Source of the DNA: Macrocystis pyrifera
Taxonomy: Eukaryota; Sar; Phaeophyceae; Laminariales; Laminariaceae
NCBI GenBank assembly: GCA_031763025.1
Contig: JASSKH010000031.1
Coordinates: 3,087,783 to 3,151,782 of the forward strand
Reading direction: 5' to 3'
Length of the DNA: 64,000 bases
Each line of letters opens with the position of its first letter. The first letter of the stretch is position 1. Of this stretch, positions 10,535-20,464 are shown piece by piece. Under the pieces are notes generated by a model. It saw nothing but the letters and a program-made list of their open reading frames with translations. It did no database searches and was not told the DNA's origin. The position numbers were made by a program, and so were the translations under genes.

Positions 10535-10797
10535 TTTATTTATTTATTCATTTTTTTATCCATCACTTTTACTTCCCAGCCCACTCGTACGAGGTGTTAC
10601 CCTCGACGCTCTTCTGGACAAGCCGTGGTCACAGGTGTCGTCCCTTCTCCCCCCCCGGTACGTGCCTTTATTTTTTGTCGCGCATAGGGTCCAGCATTCC
10701 CACTGCTCGTCGATTTTCATCGAATGTAGCCAACTCACGCTTTCGCGCTTTCCGCTTATCAATTTGTTATGCAAGAAAAAGTCCCTATGAGCATGAA
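10535..10797 (-). mobile_element. tRNA-derived SINE, 5'-truncated copy
   Basis: The body and A-rich tail match 9212-9551, but the tRNA head is missing (it stops at CCCTATGAGCATG). It is flanked by a perfect CCATAT duplication (10529-10534 and 10798-10803). Unit A shows the empty site CCCATATACTAAAGG near 8690. Truncation at the head end is the hallmark of incomplete reverse transcription. Confidence 0.9.
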
Positions 10798-11479
10798 CCA
10801 TATACTAAAGGCTGTCTCTCTCCCGTCGTGCATCATAGACATCATGACGTTATGGCCAAGTTGAGTCTCGAGATTGCCCGACGTATTATACATGTACCAG
10901 GATGGGGAATGGGGGTGCGGGGGGGGCTATGCCATAGCAGCAGTATTACGGGGGTCAATGGGGCGGCGGCGGGGGCTATGCCACAGCAGCAGTGTTACGG
11001 GGGTCCATAGTTAATAGGACCTATGGTATACATAAAAACCTATATAAATACAACTATAATTACGATTTTTGAGGACGTTGTCACTTGCTAGCTCTTGGCA
11101 GACAGACCGACTGATAGACAGCTCTTCGCAAACAGCCCTTCTTCTTTGAAACAGCCGAACAGCCAAACAACCTTTCTTCCTTCTTTGAAACAGCCGAACA
11201 GCCAAACAACCTTTCTTCTTTCTTCTTCCGCAAACTGCCAACCAATAGACAACTCTTCGCACGGCGCCTAAAAGAGGCGTCTCGCCTTCGACGAACGGCA
11301 TAGATAGGTAGGTGCAGCTGTGTCGGCGGCCAAGCTGCTGCTGTCGGTGGCGAACCTGCTGGTGCTGCAACCCCCGCCGCTCCCTTCTCCACGCCCCCTA
11401 AGCTCACCTCCCCCTCGTCGAGAAGCGCGTGGTCCTCGCCCTCTGGCAAGAGAGCGGCAACGACAAAGACCGACCTGGT

Positions 11480-11690
11480 GCCGGCTGGTGTTTGCGACCA
11501 GTGCACGGACCAGCACTTGGTCAAGAACTCCGCGCCTGGTGGCAAAAACGTGGCCTTCGCCACCTGCAAGGATCTCACGTGCGTGGTGGCGGGATCATCC
11601 TGACAGAGCAACCGACTGCGAGTTCTGTGCTCGCCCGATCAAGGAAGGGACTGTCTCGTACTCCCTCGAGACTGCTGACAGTGATGAGTG
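11480..11690 (+). CDS. Zinc-finger-like coding segment of the long element (copy 1)
   Basis: Two overlapping plus frames look coding. One carries VCDQCTDQH ... ATCKDLTC (paired C-x2-C then further Cys). The next carries DCEFCARPIKEGTVSYSLE at about 11611-11670. The second resembles the start of a PARP-type-like CCHC finger: C-x2-C, then I-K-x-G. In copy 2 the matching segment ends at a GTGAGT donor (about 24953); copy 1 has GATGAGT there. A candidate acceptor with H-x-H-x-C coding (HMHNC) follows at 11840-11880, which could complete the finger after an intron. No single open frame spans all of it. The function is unproven; DNA or RNA binding is inference. Confidence 0.35.
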
Positions 11691-11839
11691 TCTTATGTCT
11701 ATTGTGCATGCTGTATGTTGCCAGTACGTTTTTTGGGGGTTTTCAATTGCCTTTTTGCACACAAACTTAAGTCAAAGCGTTTTTTTTTTGTTTACTCATC
11801 CATGCTCGTTTTTTCCCCTTCGTGCGTTGCGTCGGCTCC

Positions 11840-11945
11840 TCTTACACACAGTGCACGCGAACGCGCACATGCACAACTGTTTGCGGGACGTGAACGAAGG
11901 AACGGAGGATTCAGGTGTCGCCGTCACCGCTGCACCGAACGGCGT
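11840..11945 (+). CDS. Candidate second exon of the long-element gene (copy 1)
   Basis: It is bounded by CTTACACACAG upstream (an acceptor-like site) and GGCGTGAGTG downstream (a donor-like GTGAGT). The open frame reads HANAHMHNCLRDV then a Thr/Ala-rich stretch. The His-x-His-Asn-Cys end could supply the H and C ligands missing from the preceding CEFC segment. The same boundaries are present in copy 2 (about 25065-25165). The splice prediction is by eye only. Confidence 0.3.
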
Positions 11946-12501
11946 GAGTGCTGCTGCTACTGTGGTGCATTTTCGGTGCATGCACACGATTTCTGTGTGT
12001 ACATGATTGGGTGACCCCACGTACTCATTTTGCTCGTTTTCGGCTGCCGCTGCTGCTGCTGCTGCTGTCAGCGCCACGCCATGAGTGCTGCTGCCGCTGT
12101 GCACCTGCTTCTCCTGTGCACTCGCTGCTGCTGTAGTTCTGCTGCGTTGTTGCCGTGCTGTGCACCTGCTGCTCCTGTGCACTTGCTGCTGCGTTGTTGC
12201 CGTGCATCATGCTGGAAGCGTACATATTTTCGGATCGTCAATTCCGTAGGTTTTGCGATGGCGGCATACCAGGGTACATGCTTTTTTTCTTCCATATTTT
12301 CATATCGTTGCTATGCTGCTGCTGCTAATGCTGTACGAGTAGCTGCTTCTGCTGCTGCTGCTGCTAATGTGCTGCCGCAATATCCACTGAGTGTTCGTAT
12401 GTACTCGGATTACTGTTTTTCTTGGTCGTTTTTGTACCCAAATGGTTCCTTTTGATACGTGAAAAAATATTTTTGTCGTTTTGCTCCTGCATTTTGCGTA
12501 C

Positions 12502-12733
12502 TGTAGCCAAAAGATACCAAGCCGTGGAGGTTTCAGTGTAATCGCATGTGTGAGTGGAGCAGTGGCCGGGGATCCTGTGTGATGTCCCCTAGCCACCTGG
12601 CTCGTGGTCCGATGAGGATCACTCCGTGATAATACAAGCTCTAAGAACAAGACTTACTGAGTGCGAGGCCAGCGAGACTGGTGGAGTCCCTCGCTGGAAG
12701 CCCTCTTGCTGATATCATCTGGCAGAGGCCATA
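12502..12733 (+). repeat. 5' LTR
   Basis: It begins TGTAGCCAAAAGATACC and ends GGCAGAGGCCATA. It matches the 3' LTR across its full length by eye. Confidence 0.92.
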
Positions 12734-12940
12734 ATATCTAGATATTCGCGGAACTTCTGTTGGAGGAGTTTTCGGCTGCGGAGTATTGGGTCACAGCTGG
12801 GAAGGCAGTTGGCCCGTTGGACGGATCGAAACGGCTTGAAGCGCACAGCAGGGGAGGACGCTCCGGGAGCTGGAGGACGCACAGGTCAGGCGGCAGTTTC
12901 TCCGTTATTACAGTAGAGTCCAGGTGGACTGCTGTGGATT

Positions 12941-15900
12941 ATGGCGCACACGGCAAGCACGCCGCTGGTGGTAGGGGAGTCTCTGACTCCACCGAAATAC
13001 GGAGAGGTGTGGACCGAGCAGGCCTCTCGTGTTTTTTACGCAGCGTACCTCGATTATGAGGAACGGCTGCAGCTCGCCAACGCTCAGGGGGTGGTTCAGC
13101 ACTCCAAAGTGAGCATGGGCCAGCTTATCCCCAATTACATTCATCGGTGTTTTGAGGGATTTTACAAGCATCAGACTACGATGACCGCCTCGGAGTTGTT
13201 GGACGCTGTTAGGCAGCACGCTGGTTACACAACCACCAGCAACAGATTTGACACCTCGCGGGCGGCAGCGGACTTGCGTCGCGTTCTCTCAATGAGGCGC
13301 GATGAAAAGCAGGGCGGTGAAACATCCGTCAAAGACCGCGCGATGATGGTAAACTCCGCTATGGAAAAGTATTTTGCGGAGAATCACGCGGTGCATGCCA
13401 TGTACCGCGCGCAGGACCGTTCGTGGTTGCCCGGACCGGCGGAATTTGTGAGCATGGCGTTGGTGGATGGCTTATGGCCGTCCGAGTTCAAAAAGTACGT
13501 AAAAGGTCAGCTAACGTACGCTGCAGGGTGGAAGAAGGACCCGGCATTGGTCATGGACCAAATTTTTTCTGCTGCAGAACAGTGGAAATTCATCGAGGCG
13601 TATGGTCGGAAAGATGCTGCAGGGGCAGCTGAACCGCGACGCCAACAGCAGCAGAAACCGAAACAGCAGCAGTCCGCGAAAAAGTCGTTTGTTCGCGTCT
13701 GTTTCGAGTGTGGTGATCCCAACCATTATGTTTCTGATTGCCCAAAAGCTCGCGGTGGCGGCACAGCTCCCAGCAGTGGTGGGCGCGGGTCGTCAGGGTA
13801 TCGCGGGGGCCGCAATGGCGGCCGGGGCAGATTCAACCATGGACGCGGGCGCGGTGGCCGTGGTGGCAATCAATTGACAGCGGGCGGTGGAACTTCTGCT
13901 GTTGCTTCTTCAACTTCTGGTGCGCCAGCGGCAGGAGCCGCTGGGTCGGGATCTGGTTCGTCTGTTGCCGGCCGAGCTGTATACGTTGGAGGAGCTGGAA
14001 CATCGGTGGGTGCTGCTGGAGCGAGAACTTCGCCATCCACCGAGCGGGCGGAGTCAGTGTCTGGTGCTGCTGCAGGGGCGGTAGCGCCGGAACCGTCTGT
14101 ATATTCGACGTCTTGGTCGGGGTGGACCGCCGATTCTATTTCTTCGGCGCCGGCTGTAGGAGGGCAGCCATGGCGTCAGGTGACTCTTGGTACCGACCAG
14201 AGTTCAACGGCAGGTGAAGTGCCTGTCGATCGCAGCGCTGAGTGTTTACGCGCTGATCTCTCTTTGCCAGGGTCGGTTGGTTCGCTGATGGCGCGTGTGA
14301 TCCTTGATTCGGGGTCGGCGCTCACGTCCATCGGTGTCGGCTTACTTCAGCAGCTGTCTTCGCATTTCGGCGGCGCCGATCTGCAAATTCCGTTCGAAAA
14401 TGGCCCGCAGCAGGCGAAAACCGCTACGGGTGTTTCAGTGATGGTCACGCACAAAACGGTGCCGATTGCCGTGAGTGTACGGACGCCGTGGGGAGCGGTG
14501 AAATTGGAGCCCATCACTTTCGCGGTCATGCCTGGTACAGATAACGTCGTTCTGTTTGGCATGGCTACCATGAAAGCTCTTGGCATCGACGTCTACCGTG
14601 AAGCTCTGGAGAAGCTTCGCCCTCGCGCAGTGCCGGTATCGACCGGTGTGGAGACTCCGAGTTACCTTGCGGCGCGCAGAGTGACGGTTTCCGTGCGTGC
14701 TTTTCAGACCGAGGCTACGGTGGATGCTCCGGAGGACAAGGCGGTGGAACATTTGGTCGACCGGGGGCCAGACATGTTCATGGATCCGGAGGAGGAGCGG
14801 ACGGCCCGAGAACGGGCGTTGGAGGACAGCGTGCAGCAGGCAGAGCAGAGTGGATTAAGCGTCGGCGGAGCAACCCGTTTGCGCGAAATTTTGGCTCGTC
14901 GCGTGGGTGCTTTTCGCCGTGCGCTGTGTGGTGATCCGCCAGCGCAAGTGGAGCCGATGCGAGTGCAGCTGAAGCAACAGGCGAAGCCTGTCAAGGCAAC
15001 GCCACGTCGGTACGAACCGACGAAAAGGGACTGGCTCTCGAAGTGCATTGCTGCTTTGGTGTTTTTTGGCTTTGTCTACCACAACATCCAGGCGGTGTGG
15101 GCGAGTCCGGCGATGGCGGTGCCCAAGAAGGACTCTTTCCGTTTGGTGAGCGACTACTCGGCGGTGAACGCACAGGTGGAGAAGTCCCCGGGCGTCATGC
15201 CCAACCATGAAGACATGGGAGATCTGCTGGGGGCGCGTTTCTTCGGCAAGCTGGACCTACTTCAAGGGTACTGGCAGATGCCTTTGGCTCCGGAGGCGCA
15301 AGACGTCTTCACCATGGCGACAAGCGACGGTTTGTTCACGCCTACCCGTGTTCCCCAAGGTGTTTTGAATGCGACTTCTTATTTCCAAGGTGTCATGACT
15401 GAAGTGTTGCGTGGTTTGGATTGCAAAGTTTGGGTCGATGACGTTTTCTTTTTCGCAGACACCGAAGAAGCTCTTCTGCAGCTGCTTGATGACATTCTTG
15501 AACGCCTGGAGAATGTTGGACTGTTTGTCGCCGCCCACAAGTGTACCTTCTTCTCTCGTGAACTGGTCTGGTGTGGTAAGGTGTATTCCAATGGTGTCGT
15601 GTCCCATGACCCCGCTCGAGTGCAAGGTTTAAGTGAAATGCGTCGTCCCGAAAACGCTGGAGAACTAATGCAATTCTTGCAGGCTGTCAACTGGTTGCGT
15701 ACATCGTTACCACGTTTAGCGGAAACGGTAGCACCGTTACGTGATTTTTTGGAGGAGCTCCTTGTTGGGGCTACACGTCGGACTAAGCGAGTGGCGCGCA
15801 ATCGTGTCATCAAGGATACCGCGTGGACGGAGGATCGGGTGCGGGCGTGGAATGCCGCACGGGGTTTGGTGGCGCAAGCAGTGCCGCTTCATCATCCTCG

Positions 15901-17950
15901 TCCCGGGTGCGTTGTTCTGATGTTTCCTGACGCTTCTGATTTCCATTGGGGTAGTTTTCTCACCCAAGTGCCTGAACACGAATTTCGCAGTGGATTGGCG
16001 TTGGAAAGCATGTCTCACGAGCCTCTCGGATTTCTGAGTGGTTCGTTCACAGGTTCGCAGTTGCGCTGGGCGACTGTCGACAAAGAAGGTTTTGCGATCG
16101 TTAATACGTTCCGGAGGCTCGAATACCTGCTTTGGGGTGGTGTTCATATCTTTACTGATCATCGAAACTTGCAGTACATTTTCAATCCGGAGAAGTGTGT
16201 CACGACGGTCACAAAGACCATGGCACAACGCCTAGAGAATTGGAAGGGTGTTTTAGGACAATACCGCTATGCAATCGAACACATCCCTGGCGATCGAAAC
16301 TGTTGGGGGGATCTGTTGTCTCGTTGGGTCAAAGTTCCTACGGTGCCTGTTCGTTCGGTTGCCGTGCACAGCCCATGTAATGCTGACGATTCGCTTCCCG
16401 CATTGGATGTGATTCGTGCCTCGCAACAAAGGTCTGTCGCTCGTATCGGCGTTGGTGTTCATGAATTTTCGACAACCTTCGGTCAAGCTACCTTGGCCGA
16501 TGATGGTTTGTTTCGTGTGCGTGTTGGGGTGCGTGACGTCTTGTGGATTCCGCCGGATGATCTTGCTCTTCAAACTCGTTTGATGGTGTGCGCGCACATG
16601 CGCTCGGCTGGTCACCGTGGTGTGGCGCCGACTTTGTTTCGCCTGAAGGAATATTGTGTTTGGCCTCACATGGATTCTCAGGTTCGCGAATTCGTTCGCC
16701 AGTGTTTGCACTGTGTAGACACGCGTGCAGGTGCACTCATTCCTCGTCCCTACGGAGACACGGTGCATGGTACCGCTCCGGGAGAAGTGGTGCACTTTGA
16801 TTTTTTGTATGTTGGCCACAGCGGGCCCGAAGGTAGCGATGGCCTGCCTGATGAGGATGGTTTCCGATATGTTTTGGTCATCATGGATGATTTGTCCAAC
16901 TACGTGGCGTTGGAACCGGCCGAGGCTTGTACAGCCGAGGTCACAGCGAAGCATTTGCTAGCCTGGTGTAAGACTTTGGGGGTGCCGCGTGTGTGGGTGA
17001 GTGATACCGCCACGCATTTCAAGAACAGGGTGCTTGCTTTGTTGAGCGACGCGTTGCACATCGAACATCGTTTTGCTGTCGCTTACACGCCGTGGTCGAA
17101 CGGTACGTGTGAACGCATGGTAAAAGAGGTGGTACGTGCTCTGCGTTCCATTCTGTCAGAACAGCGTCGTCAGGTTTCGGAGTGGGTTGATGTTTTGCCG
17201 GCCGCTCAGTGGGCCTTGAACACTTCGTTTCGTGAACGTTACCGAAGCACTCCGTACAGCGTGATGTTTGGGCGTGCTCCGCGTACCGATTTCTCGGCGC
17301 TCGTTTCTGAGTCTGATGGCAGGTGGAATGTTGACGTGATGAATGCTGACTTGTTGCGTGCGAACGTCCGTGAAGTCGTTGCAGAGCAGGAGAGATTTTG
17401 CGCCGATATTCGCGCAGCTGTTGCCGTGTCTCGCGACAACAAACGTAAACAGGCTCAGGGCCAGGTGGTGTTGCCAAAATTTGCGGTTGGTGATTTCGTG
17501 TTGTATGCTCGTGTTCGTCGGCAGGGTGTCACACCGAAATTGTTGTCCACATGGACTGGTCCGTGGCGTGTGGTAGCAGCTGATCATGATCATGTGTACT
17601 CAGTTCAGAACATCGTTTCTGGGAAGGTGCATCAAGCTCACGTGGCTCGTTTACGATTTTATGCGGATGCGACGTTGAACGTCACCGCTGATCTGAAGGA
17701 TGTTTTCCAACATTCCTTTGCGCAGGGTGAATGCCGCATGAATGCTTTGGTGCATGTGGCCGAAGATGATGCCAACGAGGTGATTGTCTTGGTCGATTGG
17801 GATGGTTTCGAAGCAGAGGAGCGCACGTGGGAGTCTTTGCGGTCGATTTATTCTGCTGCGCCTGAATTCGTCGTGAAGGAATTGCGCAAATTACGGATGA
17901 CCCGTGCGCTCAAGATTAAAATTGCTTCAGAGTTCAGCATTGATTTGTGA
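12941..17950 (+). CDS. Gag-Pol polyprotein of the chromodomain gypsy element (1669 aa)
   Basis: A single open frame contains, in order: a Gag region with a zinc knuckle near residue 257 (CFECGDPNHYVSDC); a Gly/Ser/Ala-rich linker; an aspartic protease with DSG near residue 455; reverse transcriptase with the VWVDDVF active-site strand near 830; RNase H with FPDAS near 995; and integrase with an HHCC zinc motif (about 1219-1255) and D, D, E residues near 1287, 1352 and 1391. The C-terminal chromodomain (VLVDWDGFEAEERTWE, about 1615-1632) places it among chromoviruses. Gag and Pol share one frame, so no programmed shift is needed. The start chosen is the first ATG after the 5' leader. The encoded proteins assemble virus-like particles, copy RNA into DNA and integrate it; the chromodomain typically targets marked chromatin. 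Confidence 0.93.
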   Translation: MAHTASTPLVVGESLTPPKYGEVWTEQASRVFYAAYLDYEERLQLANAQGVVQHSKVSMGQLIPNYIHRCFEGFYKHQTTMTASELLDAVRQHAGYTTTSNRFDTSRAAADLRRVLSMRRDEKQGGETSVKDRAMMVNSAMEKYFAENHAVHAMYRAQDRSWLPGPAEFVSMALVDGLWPSEFKKYVKGQLTYAAGWKKDPALVMDQIFSAAEQWKFIEAYGRKDAAGAAEPRRQQQQKPKQQQSAKKSFVRVCFECGDPNHYVSDCPKARGGGTAPSSGGRGSSGYRGGRNGGRGRFNHGRGRGGRGGNQLTAGGGTSAVASSTSGAPAAGAAGSGSGSSVAGRAVYVGGAGTSVGAAGARTSPSTERAESVSGAAAGAVAPEPSVYSTSWSGWTADSISSAPAVGGQPWRQVTLGTDQSSTAGEVPVDRSAECLRADLSLPGSVGSLMARVILDSGSALTSIGVGLLQQLSSHFGGADLQIPFENGPQQAKTATGVSVMVTHKTVPIAVSVRTPWGAVKLEPITFAVMPGTDNVVLFGMATMKALGIDVYREALEKLRPRAVPVSTGVETPSYLAARRVTVSVRAFQTEATVDAPEDKAVEHLVDRGPDMFMDPEEERTARERALEDSVQQAEQSGLSVGGATRLREILARRVGAFRRALCGDPPAQVEPMRVQLKQQAKPVKATPRRYEPTKRDWLSKCIAALVFFGFVYHNIQAVWASPAMAVPKKDSFRLVSDYSAVNAQVEKSPGVMPNHEDMGDLLGARFFGKLDLLQGYWQMPLAPEAQDVFTMATSDGLFTPTRVPQGVLNATSYFQGVMTEVLRGLDCKVWVDDVFFFADTEEALLQLLDDILERLENVGLFVAAHKCTFFSRELVWCGKVYSNGVVSHDPARVQGLSEMRRPENAGELMQFLQAVNWLRTSLPRLAETVAPLRDFLEELLVGATRRTKRVARNRVIKDTAWTEDRVRAWNAARGLVAQAVPLHHPRPGCVVLMFPDASDFHWGSFLTQVPEHEFRSGLALESMSHEPLGFLSGSFTGSQLRWATVDKEGFAIVNTFRRLEYLLWGGVHIFTDHRNLQYIFNPEKCVTTVTKTMAQRLENWKGVLGQYRYAIEHIPGDRNCWGDLLSRWVKVPTVPVRSVAVHSPCNADDSLPALDVIRASQQRSVARIGVGVHEFSTTFGQATLADDGLFRVRVGVRDVLWIPPDDLALQTRLMVCAHMRSAGHRGVAPTLFRLKEYCVWPHMDSQVREFVRQCLHCVDTRAGALIPRPYGDTVHGTAPGEVVHFDFLYVGHSGPEGSDGLPDEDGFRYVLVIMDDLSNYVALEPAEACTAEVTAKHLLAWCKTLGVPRVWVSDTATHFKNRVLALLSDALHIEHRFAVAYTPWSNGTCERMVKEVVRALRSILSEQRRQVSEWVDVLPAAQWALNTSFRERYRSTPYSVMFGRAPRTDFSALVSESDGRWNVDVMNADLLRANVREVVAEQERFCADIRAAVAVSRDNKRKQAQGQVVLPKFAVGDFVLYARVRRQGVTPKLLSTWTGPWRVVAADHDHVYSVQNIVSGKVHQAHVARLRFYADATLNVTADLKDVFQHSFAQGECRMNALVHVAEDDANEVIVLVDWDGFEAEERTWESLRSIYSAAPEFVVKELRKLRMTRALKIKIASEFSIDL

Positions 17951-18028
17951 TTTGCCGCATGCGATTTCGTCTTGGTTTTTTGGTTTTGTCAAGCTCGTTC
18001 GTGTCGAGTGAACTCGCTTTGGGGGTGC

Positions 18029-18260
18029 TGTAGCCAAAAGATACCAAGCCGTGGAGGTTTCAGTGTAATCGCATGTGTGAGTGGAGCAGTGGCCGGGGAT
18101 CCTGTGTGATGTCCCCTAGCCACCTGGCTCGTGGTCCGATGAGGATCACTCCGTGATAATACAAGCTCTAAGAACAAGACTTACTGAGTGCGAGGCCAGC
18201 GAGACTGGTGGAGTCCCTCGCTGGAAGCCCTCTTGCTGATATCATCTGGCAGAGGCCATA
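18029..18260 (+). repeat. 3' LTR
   Basis: Same sequence as the 5' LTR. It is followed by GTACGTACTGC, the second half of the target duplication and the resumed host element. Confidence 0.92.
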
Positions 18261-19239
18261 GTACGTACTGCAATTTCTCGTTTTTGGCTTGCTTATTTTC
18301 ATATATATCGTTGCTATGCTGCTGCTGTGGTGCTGCTGCGTTGTTGCCGTATATCATGCTGCACTTGTGTGTGTACATATTTCGGTATCGTCGATGAAAT
18401 TCCGTAAGTTTTGCGATTGCGGCATACCAGGGTACATACTTTTTTTCTTCCTTATTTTTATGTCGTTGCTATGCCGCTGCTGCCAACGCGGATTATTGTT
18501 TTTATTGGCCATTTTTGTACCCAAATGGCTTTTTTGATACGTAAAAAAAATATTTTGGTCGTTTTGCTCCTGCATTTTGCGTACGTACTACTTTTTCTCG
18601 TATTTCGTATTATTGTTGCTATGCTGCTGCTGCGGTGTTGCCGTACAGCATGCGGTGGTGGGTCTATAGTGAGGTACCAAAAATATTTTTCGGACGGCCT
18701 CGGGGTACATTTTTTTTTCTCCCTTCTTTTCATATCGTTGCTATGCTGCTGCTGCCAACGCTGTGGCGATCCGTTGCTACTGCTTCTGCTGCTGCTGCTG
18801 CTCTGCTTTTAGTGCTGCCGCAATATTCACTGAATGTTTGTATGTACTCGGATAATTGTGTTTCCTGGTCGTTTTGTGGCGCTGCTGCGTTGTTGCCGTA
18901 CATCATGCTGGACATGATTTGTGTGTCTTGCACTTAAACTTGTGCGTGTGTACATATTTCTGTATCGTCAATGATATTTTTTGTGGTGCTGCTGCGTTGT
19001 TGCCGTACATCATGCTGCTGGACGTGATTTGTGTGTGTAATGTACTACACTTGCGTGTGTACATATTTCTGTATCGTCAATGAAATTACGTACTTGCTGC
19101 TTCTGCTGCTGCTGCTGCCGTCGTATAGCAAGCGATTACGTACTGCTGTTGTGCCGCTGTAGAGTAGTACAAATAATGAACTCTGCCCCCCCCCCCTCTT
19201 CCCCCTCCCCCGCCATTCCCCGCACGCCACTCCCGCCCC

Positions 19240-19764
19240 GCGCACCCTATATGTTTACTTCGACCAGGTCCGTGGCAAGTGCTACAACTGCCGCCTGACG
19301 GACTCCACCATCAAAGACGGAGACATCATCATCAAGCGCAAAAAGACTCCCTTCCATTTCGCCTGCTCCAGGGCTTCGCGGAATTCCGAAGCAGTACGCC
19401 AAGCAGATTGTCGCCATCCAGGACGAACGAAAGGAAACAAATTGTTTCCCACATTTCCCAAAATCACGATTATTTCTTCCTACACATATCCAACGGGTTC
19501 AACAGCGAACATATCCACATTCTGGGCCTCCCGCCTCGTTACTACAGCATCCTGGAAGACTATTTACATATCATGTCTCATCCAAACTCTTATGCTGGCT
19601 ACATCGAAATCGCGGCCGCCCAGCAACTATACAACATTTCCATAACCGTTGTCGTTGCCGGCACTGCTGCTTTCTCTCCTGTCCCAAACCTTCCTTTAAA
19701 CAACAACCTGTATGTTGTATATCATCCACATGCCAAGCACTACTCCACTCTCTCCCCACACTGA
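19240..19764 (+). CDS. CCHC finger and OTU-like protease segment of the long element (copy 1)
   Basis: One frame holds GKCYNCRLTDSTIKDGDI ... TPFHFAC (about 19274-19366), a C-x2-C ... H-x2-C finger like PARP-type zinc fingers. A different frame from about 19426 to the stop at 19762 holds RKQIVSHISQNHDYF, then SYAGYIEIAAAQQL (the OTU helix containing the G-x-x-E motif), NISITVV and finally NLYVVYHPHAKHYSTL, the strand and catalytic-His HY region of OTU cysteine proteases. I do not see the catalytic Cys (D-x-x-C) segment. The frame change lies at the same place in copy 2, so it is either an intron or an old shift. OTU enzymes remove ubiquitin-like modifiers. Assignment rests on motif recall. 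Confidence 0.5.
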   Translation, partial: AHPICLLRPGPWQVLQLPPDGLHHQRRRHHHQAQKDSLPFRLLQGFAEFRSSTPSRLSPSRTNERKQIVSHISQNHDYFFLHISNGFNSEHIHILGLPPRYYSILEDYLHIMSHPNSYAGYIEIAAAQQLYNISITVVVAGTAAFSPVPNLPLNNNLYVVYHPHAKHYSTLSPH

Positions 19765-20375
19765 TGAAAGATGTTATTCTTATTGTTAGACGAATGTCAT
19801 TCTTACTCTTGCGTCACCCGATCTTACGTTTCACACTACATTCATAAATAAACGCGATTATTACATCATTCACCGTTTCTTACACAAATACATTTAGTTT
19901 GGTTGGCTTTGGGCTATGTCGCCAATTAATTGCAGTTATACGTACACGAAACGACGGAGTACCCACTCCGAAGAAAAGCCTTGTATTTACATATTTTTAC
20001 AAAAAATAGTTGGTCCTATTTACTAAGGTCCCCCGTAATAGTATGCATATACAGTATTAATAGTTGTAGTAACAATATTAATGTAATGTGTCTTGCCCGC
20101 GAGAGAATAGTAATAGTATGGTCGACCGGGGGTAGCGAAGTTTGAAGTGTTTAGGACACGACGACGATAGCCGAATATTTCATTGAAGTCGAGTACGAGT
20201 ATACTTATATGTACTCTTAATAATAGCAATAATAGATATTCGGGCAGTATTCGGGTAGGATATTGAGGATTGACTTAATGTTTTTAAGCTTCGGCTGTAC
20301 TTGCTGGTTGAAGAGTATCGCCGCCACCTTTGTCCGCCAGGAATGAATGATGCCGATCGCAAGATCTATTATTAA

Positions 20376-20464
20376 CCCCTTTAGTACCGCAGTCCCGATT
20401 TGGGGACAAACCAGTCTAATTCCAAGTGATTTGTCCCCAAAACGGGACTGCGGTACTAAACGGG
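20376..20464. mobile_element. piggyBac-like MITE, 89 bp, in unit B
   Basis: The tips are CCCCTTTAGTACCGCAGTCC and the complement ending ACTAAACGGG. Perfect TTAA duplications lie at 20372-20375 and 20465-20468. It is the same locus as 9776-9864 through the tandem duplication, and non-coding. Confidence 0.8.

Larger units (their letters stand above)
12502..18260 (+). mobile_element. Ty3/gypsy chromodomain LTR retrotransposon, whole-looking
   Basis: It is about 5.76 kb, with 232 bp LTRs at 12502-12733 and 18029-18260 that appear identical by eye. One uninterrupted Gag-Pol frame lies between them. It is inserted in the long element with a GTAC target duplication. Copy 2 of the long element preserves the empty site (TTTTGCGTACGTACTGC at about 25808). 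Identical LTRs and an open polyprotein indicate a recent insertion. A G-rich stretch (GGGGGTGC) precedes the 3' LTR as a candidate polypurine tract. No classical tRNA primer-binding site is obvious after the 5' LTR, where the palindromic ATATCTAGATAT occurs instead. Confidence 0.95.
10993..20041 (+). mobile_element. Long TIR element with OTU and zinc-finger segments, copy 1
   Basis: It starts TGTTACGGGGGTCCATAG and ends GGTCCCCCGTAATAG, the same tips as the MITE family. Without the nested gypsy element (12502-18260 plus a 4 bp duplication) it is about 3.3 kb and matches 24255-28243. Contents in order: a short tandem repeat of ACAGCCGAACAGCCAAACAA (about 11120-11245), zinc-finger-like coding segments (11480-11690 and 11840-11945), a long CTG-rich interval with reiterated ATCGTTGCTATGCTGCTGCTG, a CCHC finger (about 19240-19370) and an OTU-like segment (19426-19764). 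I find no DDE transposase, so mobility must be in trans or by an unrecognised enzyme. Tip sequence alone does not assign a superfamily. Confidence 0.85.

Noticed and set aside
11011-11611. Minus-strand frames of 119-176 aa at the left part of long element copy 1 (and their counterparts near 24297-24762)
   Set aside because: They translate the complement of a short tandem repeat (ACAGCCGAACAGCC) and of the zinc-finger coding segment. No domain.
12030-12455. Cys-rich plus frames and Gln/Ser-rich minus frames over the CTG tracts (also 25169-25936, 18411-18812, 26305-26808)
   Set aside because: They are translations of CTG/CAG repeats, with no conserved non-repeat domain.
13357-17593. Many long frames antisense to, or in other frames of, the Gag-Pol gene (for example 16253-16954 minus, 233 aa)
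   Set aside because: They lie inside a single strongly supported coding frame and carry no domain of their own; they are shadows of its codon composition.
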